From Lutibacter agarilyticus (GTDB lineage Bacteria; Bacteroidota; Bacteroidia; Flavobacteriales; Flavobacteriaceae): a stretch of DNA of 64,000 nucleotides. Below are positions 35,657 to 44,191 of the stretch, one piece after another (the stretch's first letter is position 1; each line of letters begins with the position of its first letter). Location of the stretch: positions 186,001 to 250,000 of the forward strand of contig NZ_FZNT01000002.1 in the NCBI RefSeq assembly GCF_900188235.1. The letters run 5' to 3'. A program made the translations under genes and the position numbers. Below the pieces are notes generated by a model that saw only the letters and a list, made by a program, of their open reading frames with translations, did not search any database and was not told where the DNA came from.

Positions 35657-36772
35657 ATGTTGAAAAAAAACCTTTTTTATACCTTTTTAGCCATCGCTTT
35701 TGTTTTAGTAGTAAACTGTGCTCCAAAAGAAACACCAACTTCCTCAATTTCAGGAACTATTGAAAATCTGGAGAAAAACTATGTAATCCTTTCAAAAGTT
35801 ATAGATATCCAACAAAAAACAACAACCGTATTAGATACCATTTTAATTGATAAAAGTGGCAAATTTCAAATTAATAATCTTGAAACTCCTAACATTTACA
35901 ACTTAACTTTTAACCATAAAAAAACTATTCAATTAGCTATTGACAACAACCAAACAGTTGAAATTAAAGGCACAAATTTAGACAGTTTAATTATTAGTGG
36001 ATCAAAAGATACTGCGCTTTTATTGGCTTATGAGAACTTCAGAAAAGAATCGTTGAACCGTTTGGTTTATTCGGTTCGAAAAGAAATTTCAAACCATAAA
36101 AAGGAAAAAGCTTCCGAAGAAAAAATTGCAACATTAAGAAGCTTAGAAATTGAAAACTACAATAAACATTTAGTTGAATTAACTGTTTTTATTGAAGAAA
36201 AAATGGGAACATCTATTGCTATTTACCCAACTTCAATTCGGTGGAATGGCGAAAATTTAGCAGCGTACACTACAATTGTTTCAAATTTTAAAGCTACGCA
36301 TCCTACTTCTGAAATCACTTCAAAATTAGAAAAACGGATAGCTCTGCTACAAAAAACAACCGTTGGAAGTATCGTTTCTAACATTAAAATGCCAACAAAA
36401 GAAGGAACTTTAATTGAACTTAATAACATAAAAGGAACTTACACCTTGATTGATTTTTGGGCTAGTTGGTGTCCACCTTGCAGATCTGAAAGTAAGATAC
36501 TTTCTGAATTATACAATACATATAAATCGAAAGGTTTTGAAATTTATGGTATCTCTTTAGATGCTAAAAAACAACGTTGGTTAGATGCTTTAGAAAAAGA
36601 CAACAGAGTATGGCCAAATGTTTCAACTGTTGAAGGTTTTAATACACCTGTTGCTATTGAGTATGGAATTACGGCGTTGCCAACCAATTTTATAATAGAT
36701 GCTGAAGGAAAAATTGTAGCCTCAAATATGCACGGAGAACACTTAAAAAAGTTTGTTGAAGTTTTGTTTTAG
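35657..36772 (+). CDS. TlpA family thioredoxin-like lipoprotein
   Basis: The 371-residue protein has a lipoprotein signal (AFVLVVNC, Cys21). A DUF4369-type N-terminal domain (about 30-115, SISGTIENLEKNYVILSKVI) is followed by a helical linker and a C-terminal thioredoxin domain (about 238-371) with WASWCPPC near 270-277 and the cis-proline region TALPTNFIID. It is a periplasm-facing thiol reductase. The redox pair is CPPC, unlike CSHC in the paralog at 33248. A stem (GTTTTGTT/AACAAAAC, 36761-36780) overlaps its stop. Confidence 0.88.
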   Translation: MLKKNLFYTFLAIAFVLVVNCAPKETPTSSISGTIENLEKNYVILSKVIDIQQKTTTVLDTILIDKSGKFQINNLETPNIYNLTFNHKKTIQLAIDNNQTVEIKGTNLDSLIISGSKDTALLLAYENFRKESLNRLVYSVRKEISNHKKEKASEEKIATLRSLEIENYNKHLVELTVFIEEKMGTSIAIYPTSIRWNGENLAAYTTIVSNFKATHPTSEITSKLEKRIALLQKTTVGSIVSNIKMPTKEGTLIELNNIKGTYTLIDFWASWCPPCRSESKILSELYNTYKSKGFEIYGISLDAKKQRWLDALEKDNRVWPNVSTVEGFNTPVAIEYGITALPTNFIIDAEGKIVASNMHGEHLKKFVEVLF

Positions 36773-36789
36773 AACAAAACCTGTTAGGC

Positions 36790-37542
36790 TTAAATCTCTT
36801 TTAATTCTTGGTCATTTATCCAGCCCACTTTACCATCGGCTATTTTTATTTTTTTCCAATTATCTAATTCGTCTAAAATAATCACTTTTGTGCCTTCGTG
36901 TAATTCAAAAACCTCTTCGCTTGAAGGTGTTGGTGCGTTCTTTATTTCTGCTTTTGTAGCAAAAATTATAGCCACTCTATTTTTTTGAACAGTTTCATAA
37001 TTTTGAAATGCAAAAAACACACTTACAAGCATTACAAACACCGCAAAAATAGTGGTATTGAAGTACAATAATTTCTTTCTAGTTCCTCCTGAAAAATGAT
37101 ATAACAAAAATAAAAATGAAGCTAAAAATGAAGCTATAACTGCAATTAACGCCCACGTATCAAAAGGTAATTTTTGAATTACGTTTATTGAAAATCGTTG
37201 CAATACTGTTTTTGGTAATTCTTCAATAACATCAATCGTCATTCTTTTTGCAAAAGCTAAATTAAATGCGGCATCTTCATTTGCTGGATTTAACTTCAAC
37301 GCTTTTTCATAATAAAAGATCGCCGGAGCTACTTTATTTAATTTATAGTAGGTGTTTCCTAAATTAAAATATAAATCGCTCGACTCTAATCCTTGTTCTT
37401 CAATAGCTAAATATACCCCTAATGCACGCTCGTAATTAGCTTCCTTATAAAATGTATTAGCTTCAGCAAATAACTTCTCTGGAGCCTGCGAAAAAGCACC
37501 TAAACTTAAAAACAACAACACTATTAAAACAACATGCTTCAT
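36790..37542 (-). CDS. batE: BatE: TPR, membrane helices and SH3 domain
   Basis: This is the last gene of the Bat operon. The 250-residue product has a signal peptide (to about 19, ending GAFSQ), two TPR units (about 20-95, LYFNLGNTYYKLNKVAPAIF), two membrane helices (about 128-150 and 158-180), and a C-terminal bacterial SH3 domain (about 185-250, VFELHEGTKVIILDELDNWK, GKVGWI). The start at 37542 avoids overlapping batD and begins a normal signal; an ATG at 37560 is possible. Bat proteins form an envelope complex linked to oxygen or stress tolerance in Bacteroides. Exact function is unresolved. Confidence 0.88.
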   Translation of the reverse strand: MKHVVLIVLLFLSLGAFSQAPEKLFAEANTFYKEANYERALGVYLAIEEQGLESSDLYFNLGNTYYKLNKVAPAIFYYEKALKLNPANEDAAFNLAFAKRMTIDVIEELPKTVLQRFSINVIQKLPFDTWALIAVIASFLASFLFLLYHFSGGTRKKLLYFNTTIFAVFVMLVSVFFAFQNYETVQKNRVAIIFATKAEIKNAPTPSSEEVFELHEGTKVIILDELDNWKKIKIADGKVGWINDQELKEI

Positions 37543-37543
37543 C

Positions 37544-39310
37544 TTATAAATATTTGTCAATTTTAGTTATTACTTCTTTTGCTTTTTCTAATTCTTGCGT
37601 CATTTTTACATTGGTGGTTGGTGTGTATCGTGCAAAATCACAATCGTTTAACACCGCCATAAACTCTTCAATAGTTGAAAGTTCAACCCCTTTATTTTGT
37701 AAAATTTCAGTAATTTTTTCTTTTGAAATATCAGACGTTTCTACATGTAATTTCGCTTTTAAGAAATTGTGTAATGCTTTTTCTAAAGCTATGTAAAATG
37801 CTTCTTGATTTCCTAATTGTTTTTTAGCTTGGGATAAATATTTACGCGCCAATCTATCGGCCTTTCTAATTTTATTTCCAAATACGTCTCCTGCTCTTTT
37901 TGCTCGTCTTCTTCCAATAAAAATCCCAATTGGAATGGCTAAAAATGGCAATAACAGTAATAACCAAAATTGTTTTGAGTGTAAAAATTCCTTTTTTTGT
38001 TTTGTTTCAAACGTGCTTTTTAAAGCAATAAATCTAAAATTATTATCGTTGGCAACTACTTGCTGTTTTGTGATAAAACTTGAATCGGCATTTGTTGTTG
38101 GAATTTCTTTTCCTTCTAACACATCCACAATAATAGGATCAATGTTTACCGTTTTATATTGCTTTTCTTTTGGGTTGAAGTAAGAAAAACTAACTGCTGG
38201 TATTTTATATTTTCCTTTGTATTGTGGAACCACAGTGTAGGTGTCTGAAATACTTCCTCGTAAACCGCTTAAAGATGTTACTACTTTCTCTTTATGCTCT
38301 GGCGTATAAACTTCTAATTCAGCAGGGGTAGTTATTTTTGGGATTTCAAATAATTTTAAATTTCCACGTCCTGAAACTTCCACAACAATTTGAGCTGCAT
38401 CGTTTGCTTTTAATTGATTTTTATTTGTTGCTACCTTAAAATCAAATTCTCCAACGGCACCTGTAAAGTCAATTGGTTTTCCTTCAATAGGTAAGGCTTG
38501 TACATTTACATTTCTTACCAAAGATTGTGCTGAATAACTAATATTTTTAGTAATCATATTCCCAAAAAAGTCACCTCTTCCTGTTGGAATACCTACGGAA
38601 AAGTCCATTTTCATAGGTTCAATAATCAGTTTTCCTTCTCTCTGCGGAATTAAAACTGCTTTTTTCAACACTATATACCGGTAACTTTCTCCATTATACG
38701 TACCTTTTTGAACGTTTATTTCTTTTACTTCAATATCTTGATTCCAAAAACCATTGTACTGTGGCGACTCACTTACACGCCAATCGTTTACGCTAATATT
38801 TTCGCTTACATACAGCTTATAAACCACATAAATACCTTCGCCAACATAAGGTTTCATATTAGAAACCTCAGCCACTAAATGAATGTTTTGCTGGGCAACA
38901 TATTGCGGATTATTAGGATCTTTTGGAATTTCAACTTCTTTGGTAACGGTGATTTTAACTGGATTTGAGCTAATGGTTTTATCCTTATACTCAATCTTCG
39001 CAGATCCAATGGTAAATTCACCTACTTTTGTAGGTTCAACAATATAAACATACGATTGAGAATAGCTTGTTTTTCCATTGATCCAAGATTGATTAACGGA
39101 AGAACTTGGACCGCCAACAACTTTAAAATTAGCAAAAGATGGCGGTTTAAAATTATCGGCACCTTGCTTATTTACTGTAAACTGAATTTTAAATCGTTGA
39201 TTAACGCCCAGCTTACTTTTACTCACAGAAGTCGTAAACTCAATTTGAGCAAACATTACTTGTGTTACAAACACTAAAATACTTAGTATGAAAAACTTTT
39301 TAAATTTCAT
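37544..39310 (-). CDS. batD: BatD, large periplasmic protein with C-terminal helices
   Basis: The 588-residue protein has a signal peptide (to about 21, ending VMFAQ), several BatD immunoglobulin-like repeats across about 22-410, one membrane helix (about 444-462, QFWLLLLLPFLAIPIGIFIG), and a cytoplasmic helical tail (about 475-588). It lies 6 bases after batC's stop on the minus strand and is essentially contiguous with batE. The layout matches BatD of other Bacteroidota. It is thought to be anchored with BatA and BatB in the inner membrane. Confidence 0.92.
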   Translation of the reverse strand: MKFKKFFILSILVFVTQVMFAQIEFTTSVSKSKLGVNQRFKIQFTVNKQGADNFKPPSFANFKVVGGPSSSVNQSWINGKTSYSQSYVYIVEPTKVGEFTIGSAKIEYKDKTISSNPVKITVTKEVEIPKDPNNPQYVAQQNIHLVAEVSNMKPYVGEGIYVVYKLYVSENISVNDWRVSESPQYNGFWNQDIEVKEINVQKGTYNGESYRYIVLKKAVLIPQREGKLIIEPMKMDFSVGIPTGRGDFFGNMITKNISYSAQSLVRNVNVQALPIEGKPIDFTGAVGEFDFKVATNKNQLKANDAAQIVVEVSGRGNLKLFEIPKITTPAELEVYTPEHKEKVVTSLSGLRGSISDTYTVVPQYKGKYKIPAVSFSYFNPKEKQYKTVNIDPIIVDVLEGKEIPTTNADSSFITKQQVVANDNNFRFIALKSTFETKQKKEFLHSKQFWLLLLLPFLAIPIGIFIGRRRAKRAGDVFGNKIRKADRLARKYLSQAKKQLGNQEAFYIALEKALHNFLKAKLHVETSDISKEKITEILQNKGVELSTIEEFMAVLNDCDFARYTPTTNVKMTQELEKAKEVITKIDKYL

Positions 39311-39316
39311 TTTTAA

Positions 39317-40114
39317 TTACCAGTCTTTTTCTTGTTTAATTTTTTTGCCTTGCGCTTTTTGTTCGTTTAATTTTTTCTGAGTTTTATTTTCCTCGTTATT
39401 CATGGCATCTAATAACTGTTTCATTTGCTCAGGCGATAGTTGGTTTGGCCTAGGTTTTTGATCTTTTTGATCTTCTTTTTTATCTTCCTGATTCTTTTGT
39501 TGATCACTTTTATCGTCTTCCTTATCCTCTCCTTTATCTTTATCTTTTTGATCTTCTTTCTTTTCGTCGTCTCCGCCTTCTTTATCTTTCTGATCTTTGT
39601 TTTTATCGTCTTTATTATCCTTGTTGTCTTTGTTATCTTTATTGTCCTTATTATCTTGATTTTGTTGTTCTAACAACTCTTGCGCCATTGCTAAATTATA
39701 GCGCGTTTCTTCGTCTTTTGAATTATTTCTTAAAGAATTCTTAAAGGCAGCAACAGCTTTATCATATTGTTTTTCCTTCATAAAAGAATTTCCCATATTA
39801 TGATATGCTTCGGCTTTGCTCATTTTATCTGGCGCTGTTTTTTCTAAAATTTCAAATTGTGCAACCGCCTCTTTATTTCGGTCTTGTTGATAAATGGCAT
39901 TTCCTAAATTATACGATGCTTTTGGATAATTTGGATTTTTTGACAACGCTTTTTTATAAGCAATTTCAGCATCTCCAAACTTTAACTGATTGTACAATTT
40001 GTTTCCTTCTCTTACATCTTCTCTTGCTTCACGTTCTAATTTTTCTTGATTTTTCTCTTGAGAAAAACCCATACAAGTAAAAAACAAAAACGCTATGAAT
40101 AAACTATTTCTCAT
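39317..40114 (-). CDS. batC: BatC, TPR protein with charged low-complexity tail
   Basis: The 265-residue protein has a signal peptide (MRNSLFIAFLFFTCMGFSQ). Three TPR units follow (about 35-145, YNQLKFGDAEIAYKKALSKN, SYNLGNAIYQQDRNKEAVAQ, YHNMGNSFMKEKQYDKAVAA). Residues 154-219 are a Lys/Asp/Asn/Glu-only stretch starting with five KDN-type triplets. The start overlaps batB's end by 11 bases, indicating coupled translation. BatC is the TPR partner of the VWA proteins BatA and BatB. The low-complexity tail is encoded by a 9-base repeat and is probably variable in length. Confidence 0.9.
   Translation of the reverse strand: MRNSLFIAFLFFTCMGFSQEKNQEKLEREAREDVREGNKLYNQLKFGDAEIAYKKALSKNPNYPKASYNLGNAIYQQDRNKEAVAQFEILEKTAPDKMSKAEAYHNMGNSFMKEKQYDKAVAAFKNSLRNNSKDEETRYNLAMAQELLEQQNQDNKDNKDNKDNKDNKDDKNKDQKDKEGGDDEKKEDQKDKDKGEDKEDDKSDQQKNQEDKKEDQKDQKPRPNQLSPEQMKQLLDAMNNEENKTQKKLNEQKAQGKKIKQEKDW
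39611..39655 (-). repeat. 9-bp microsatellite in batC
   Basis: Five near-identical 9-base units encode Asp-Asn-Lys (residues 154-168) at the start of the charged tail of batC. The units differ mainly at synonymous third positions. Confidence 0.8.
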
Positions 40115-41153
40115 TCTTTTCAGTTTGATTAAATAAATTTAATTTTTGAACCCATTTTGTTTTCTTTTCTAATAACAAAACATCTATTACTAAAAACAAT
40201 AGTGCAAAACCAATAAACCATTGAAATTGGTCTTTATAATCTGCAAATTGTTTGGTTTCGAACTCACTTTTTTCAGCTTTCACTAGCAAGTCTTCAACTA
40301 TGTCAATTGTCTCTTGTGTTTTATTCCCGTTGATGTATTTTCCATTCCCTTCATCAGCGATGGTTTGCAACATTGAAGGATTCATTTTAGTTATTACAAC
40401 TTCGCCTTTATTGTCCTTTTTATAAGAAATGACTGTTCCGTTTTCTTTGATTGGAATTGGACCTCCATTTTCAGTTCCAACACCAATGGTGTAAATTTTA
40501 ATTCCTTGTTCAACGGCATCTTTCGCCAAACTTGTGGTACTTTCTTCGTGGTCTTCACCGTCTGAAACTATAAATAAAAACCTATTTGTTTGTTCATCAT
40601 TATCAAAGTAAGTCATTCCTCTTCCAATAGCATCATTAATGGCTGTTCCTTGACTTGAAACCATATCAGGATCTGCATTTTGTAAAAACATTTTTGCAGC
40701 AGCGTGATCCGTTGTTATTGGTAATAATGGATATGAATTTCCGGCATAAATAATAATTCCAATTCTATCACTTCCTAATTTCTCAATAATTCGGGTAATA
40801 ATTTGTTTTGATTTATCCAATCTGCTCGGCGCAATATCTTCGGCCAACATACTTTTTGAAACATCTAACGCAAATACAATATCAACTCCTTGACGTTTTA
40901 CAGTTTCTAACTTTGTACCCATTTTTGGGTTTGTTAATGAAATAACTAAGAATGCCAATCCTACACAAATAACTATAATTTTTAAGAACGATTTAAACGT
41001 TGATTGTTCTGGACTTAATTTTTGAATTAACTCGCTATTTGCAAATTTTTTCTGTGTTCTTTTTTTCCACCAAAACACCAACAAAAACAGTACAAATACT
41101 ACTGGAATAATTGCTGAGTAAATAAAATATGTTGGTTCTTCTATTTGATACAT
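40104..41153 (-). CDS. batB: BatB, von Willebrand factor A domain protein
   Basis: The 349-residue membrane protein has a helix at about 11-28, another near 55-73 (ICVGLAFLVISL), a VWA domain (about 88-290) with an intact MIDAS DVSKS (about 97-101) and a downstream VSDGEDHEES metal/aspartate segment, and a C-terminal helix (about 312-330). The MIDAS allows divalent-metal-dependent partner binding. It is a paralog of batA, in the fixed order batA-batB-batC. A 123-base gap separates it from batA. Confidence 0.93.
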   Translation of the reverse strand: MYQIEEPTYFIYSAIIPVVFVLFLLVFWWKKRTQKKFANSELIQKLSPEQSTFKSFLKIIVICVGLAFLVISLTNPKMGTKLETVKRQGVDIVFALDVSKSMLAEDIAPSRLDKSKQIITRIIEKLGSDRIGIIIYAGNSYPLLPITTDHAAAKMFLQNADPDMVSSQGTAINDAIGRGMTYFDNDEQTNRFLFIVSDGEDHEESTTSLAKDAVEQGIKIYTIGVGTENGGPIPIKENGTVISYKKDNKGEVVITKMNPSMLQTIADEGNGKYINGNKTQETIDIVEDLLVKAEKSEFETKQFADYKDQFQWFIGFALLFLVIDVLLLEKKTKWVQKLNLFNQTEKNEK

Positions 41154-41202
41154 TTTTTTTGGTTTAAAGGTTTAAGGGTTAAAAAGTGTAATTGTTATCT
41201 GC

Positions 41203-41282
41203 TTATTTATGCTTTTCGTAAAGCATTTAACGTTCGATATATTTTACCTATTTCAATCCTTAATTTTTCAACTTCATTATAT
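41203..41282 (-). pseudogene. Possible remnant of an inserted gene between batA and batB
   Basis: The gap between batA and batB holds an open minus-strand stretch, YNEVEKLRIEIGKIYRTL then NALRKA and a stop at 41207. It has a strong amphipathic helical pattern like the C-terminus of a four-helix-bundle (23S rRNA intervening sequence type) protein. It has no start codon of its own, and its frame runs into batA. A GGTTTAAAGGTTTAAGGGTT repeat follows. It may be an unselected spacer. Confidence 0.3.
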
Positions 41283-42281
41283 AAAACTTTTAAATATGGT
41301 GTTTCTTAATGCCACTTCAAGCAAAATAAATAAGCCTGCTAAAATAACTAGCATTCTATATCTTTCTTGATAATTGTAATATTTAAATTCTTCTATTTCT
41401 GTTTTTTCTAATTTGTTAATTTCTTCGTAAATAGCTTTCAGTTTGGTATTATCTGTTGCTCTAAAATATTTCCCTTCGGTTTCTTTGGCTATGTATTTCA
41501 ATAAATCTTCGTCAATTTCAACTGGAGAACTTCTAAATAATAGCTTTCCTGTTTGGGGGTCTTTTGCATACGGAAAAGAAGCCGTTCCGTTGGTTCCTAG
41601 ACCAATAGTGTATACTTTAATATCTAAACCAACTGCCAATTCAGTAGCTGTTTTTGGATCTACAAAACCGGTATTATTTACACCATCGGTTAATAAAATA
41701 ATTACCTTACTTTTTGCTTTACTTTCTTTTAATCGGTTTACTGCAGAACCTAAACCCATTCCAATGGCAGTTCCACCATCAAGATCTCCCCATTTAATTT
41801 CAGAAATGGTATTCCTTACAATTCTTTTATCGCTTGTAATTGGTGTTTGCGTAAAACTTTCTCCTGCATATACCACAATTCCTATTCTATCATTTGGACG
41901 TTGATTTACAAACTCATTGGCTACTTTTTTCAATGCTTCCAATCGGTTTGGTTTTAAATCGCGTGCCAACATACTTGCCGAAACATCAATTGCCATTACA
42001 ATATCAATTCCTTTATTTGTTTTTGTACGCGAACTTACCGATACGTTTCTTGGACGCGCCAACGCAACAATTAGTAACGACAAAGCAACCAACCTAAAAA
42101 CATACAATAGCGGCTTTAATTTTGAAACTATTGAAGGTTTTGCTTGAAAACCTTTTGTACTTGCTATTGTTAATGCTGCACTGTTGGTATTACGTGTTAA
42201 AAAATACCAGATTGCTAATAACGGAATTAGCACTAGCAACCATAAAAAACCCGGATTTAAAAATTCAAAATTACTCCCCAT
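41277..42281 (-). CDS. batA: BatA, von Willebrand factor A domain protein
   Basis: The 334-residue protein has N-terminal membrane helices (about 9-27 and 55-73), a VWA domain (about 85-290) with MIDAS DVSAS (about 97-101) and LLTDGVNNTG, and a C-terminal helix (about 308-326). It is a paralog of BatB, and the MIDAS is intact. Its start overlaps the preceding gene's end by 11 bases (42271-42281), indicating translational coupling. In Bacteroides fragilis, bat mutants lose aerotolerance. Confidence 0.93.
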   Translation of the reverse strand: MGSNFEFLNPGFLWLLVLIPLLAIWYFLTRNTNSAALTIASTKGFQAKPSIVSKLKPLLYVFRLVALSLLIVALARPRNVSVSSRTKTNKGIDIVMAIDVSASMLARDLKPNRLEALKKVANEFVNQRPNDRIGIVVYAGESFTQTPITSDKRIVRNTISEIKWGDLDGGTAIGMGLGSAVNRLKESKAKSKVIILLTDGVNNTGFVDPKTATELAVGLDIKVYTIGLGTNGTASFPYAKDPQTGKLLFRSSPVEIDEDLLKYIAKETEGKYFRATDNTKLKAIYEEINKLEKTEIEEFKYYNYQERYRMLVILAGLFILLEVALRNTIFKSFI

Positions 42282-43200
42282 CTTTTTCTTCTTCTTTTAT
42301 AGGTTCTTCCTCTTTAACAGGCTTTAAACTCTGTAAAATTCGTTCTGAAATATTTCTATGCCCTCTAATTTCTTCTACAATTGGTTTCGATTTTGCAAAC
42401 TTCACCAAATCGGCACTTTGTAATACTTCTTTTAACTCTGCAATGGTTTCTTTTGAAATGCCTAATTTACTAGATTCGTTAAAATCGTTGATAGTCTCAA
42501 TTAACTCATTTGTGGTTGATTCTAATGCTGGAATTTTAATATCCTTTTCTATATATGTTCTTACAATATCTGTTAATTCCGAATAGTAAATTTTAACCTT
42601 ATTTTGTTTCAACAACTCTTTTTCATCTAATTCTTTTAAACGTTGTAGCGCTTCCTGAATTGGTTCAACATATACAACTGGTGCAGCTTTTTTCACTTTC
42701 TTTCTAAAAACGAAGTATAAAATAACCGCGATAATTAAAAAGATTGGAATTAACCACCAAAATAAATGTTTGTAGTCATCAAAGGTTTTAGGTTCTCTTT
42801 GAATGGATTTAATAGGAAACATTTTTTGCTTTGTGGTATCTACTTTTACCGTAGTTACATTAATTAGCAAAGAATCTATTAAAAATGGTTTGTTGTTGAT
42901 TAAAACGCTTTGCTTCGGAATTAAATATTTACCGCTGTCAAAACTTGTTAGTAAATAGCGTTTTTCGAATCTATTTTTTAAGGTATCAACTGGCAACATT
43001 TCAACAACCTCAACCTTCCCTAAACTATCTAAATTTAATTTTGGAAACATAATATCTCCGCTTGCTGCTACCGATATTTTATATTGAATTTGTTCTCCAA
43101 TTTTAATATTGGTAGTGTCTACTTCCATTGAAACTGGGTTTTCTTGCGAAAAACCAACCCAACTAACAAAACATACTATATAAACTAGAAATTTCTTCAT
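42271..43200 (-). CDS. Bat-operon membrane protein, DUF4381-like
   Basis: The 309-residue protein has a signal peptide (MKKFLVYIVCFVSWVGFSQ), a periplasmic beta domain (about 20-130, VSMEVDTTNIKIGEQIQYKI), a membrane helix (about 150-170, HLFWWLIPIFLIIAVILYFV) and a cytoplasmic helical tail (about 185-300) ending in a Glu/Lys cluster. It occupies the place between the DUF58 gene and batA found in other flavobacteria and resembles a short BatD. I started it at 43200 because the signal begins there; an ATG at 43233 abuts the previous stop. Confidence 0.8.
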   Translation of the reverse strand: MKKFLVYIVCFVSWVGFSQENPVSMEVDTTNIKIGEQIQYKISVAASGDIMFPKLNLDSLGKVEVVEMLPVDTLKNRFEKRYLLTSFDSGKYLIPKQSVLINNKPFLIDSLLINVTTVKVDTTKQKMFPIKSIQREPKTFDDYKHLFWWLIPIFLIIAVILYFVFRKKVKKAAPVVYVEPIQEALQRLKELDEKELLKQNKVKIYYSELTDIVRTYIEKDIKIPALESTTNELIETINDFNESSKLGISKETIAELKEVLQSADLVKFAKSKPIVEEIRGHRNISERILQSLKPVKEEEPIKEEEKDGE

Positions 43201-43233
43201 TGTTATTTTCTTCAATTCTTTCAAATTCATCAT

Positions 43234-44106
43234 CTATCTTGCTCCTTTGTGTTTAAAATAGCCTAATAGTTTTTTCACATAACTTTCGTCAATTCGAGAA
43301 CTTATGGTTCCTGACCCACTATGACTAAATGATTTTTCGAAATAATCAACTGATTGTAAATAATGCGCTTTATAGGCGTTTCTAACACTTTTTGAAGCGG
43401 TATTTACCAACATAGTTTTACCTGTTTCGGCATCTAACATAGGCACCATTCCTAAATTTGGAATAGCAGCGTCATGTTTATCAAATACTCTAATTCCGGT
43501 AACGTCATGTTTTCTACCTACTATTTTTAACGTATGCTCGTAGTGCGTATCCATAAAATCTGAAAGCACAAAAACAATGGCTTTCTTTTTCATTACTTGT
43601 GATAAAAACTTTAGCGCATTGTTGACACTTGTTTTTGAACTTTTTGGCTTGAACTCAATTAATTCTCTAATAATTCGAAGTACGTGGCTTTTTCCTTTTT
43701 TTGGTGGAATAAATAATTCTATTTCATCCGAAAACAATAACAAACCAACTTTATCATTATTTTGAGTTGCTGAAAATGCTAAAGTTGCTGCTATTTCGGT
43801 TATGGTATCTCGTTTAAATTGTTGTTGTGTCCCAAACATTTCTGAACCTGAAATATCAACCATTAACATCATTGTTAATTCTCGTTCTTCTTCAAAAACT
43901 TTTATATAAGGTTCATTATAACGTGCTGTTACATTCCAATCAATAGCTCTAACATCATCTCCATATTGGTATTGTCGTACTTCAGAAAAAGTCATACCTC
44001 GTCCTTTAAACGAACTGTGGTATTCGCCTGAAAAAATATGATCAGACAAACGACGTGTCTTAATCTCTATTTTACGAACTTTTTTTAGTATTTCTTTGGT
44101 ATCCAT
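43234..44106 (-). CDS. DUF58 domain protein of the MoxR-Bat cluster
   Basis: The 290-residue protein has the DUF58 core DVRAIDWNVTARYNEPYIKV (about 50-69), followed by a VWA-like fold with MLMVDISGS (about 82-90). MoxR AAA+ ATPases act with DUF58 and VWA partners, and MoxR lies 85 bases upstream. No signal or membrane segment is seen, so it works in the cytoplasm. Start and stop abut the next gene, supporting one transcript. Confidence 0.92.
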   Translation of the reverse strand: MDTKEILKKVRKIEIKTRRLSDHIFSGEYHSSFKGRGMTFSEVRQYQYGDDVRAIDWNVTARYNEPYIKVFEEERELTMMLMVDISGSEMFGTQQQFKRDTITEIAATLAFSATQNNDKVGLLLFSDEIELFIPPKKGKSHVLRIIRELIEFKPKSSKTSVNNALKFLSQVMKKKAIVFVLSDFMDTHYEHTLKIVGRKHDVTGIRVFDKHDAAIPNLGMVPMLDAETGKTMLVNTASKSVRNAYKAHYLQSVDYFEKSFSHSGSGTISSRIDESYVKKLLGYFKHKGAR

Positions 44107-44115
44107 TGTTTAAAG

Positions 44116-44164
44116 TTTACAGTATTCAATTGCAGTATTCAGTTGTTCAGTTTTTAAAAAACTG
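44116..44164. repeat. Tandem 13-bp near-repeats in the moxR-DUF58 spacer
   Basis: CAGTATTCAATTG (44120-44132) is followed directly by CAGTATTCAGTTG (44133-44145), then CAGTTTTT, A, AAAAACTG. ACTGCCAACTGC continues to 44172. The spacer has no coding frame. Confidence 0.6.
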
Positions 44165-44191
44165 CCAACTGCGGCTATTCACTGTGAACTA

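Noticed and set aside
36761..36780. GTTTTGTT/AACAAAAC stem at the end of the TlpA lipoprotein
   Set aside because: No T-run follows on either strand, so it was not called a terminator; it may still act weakly.
39440..39673. Hydrophobic 77-codon open frame on the plus strand
   Set aside because: It is the antisense shadow of the Lys/Asp-rich tail of batC; complementing such codons gives Ile/Phe/Leu codons.
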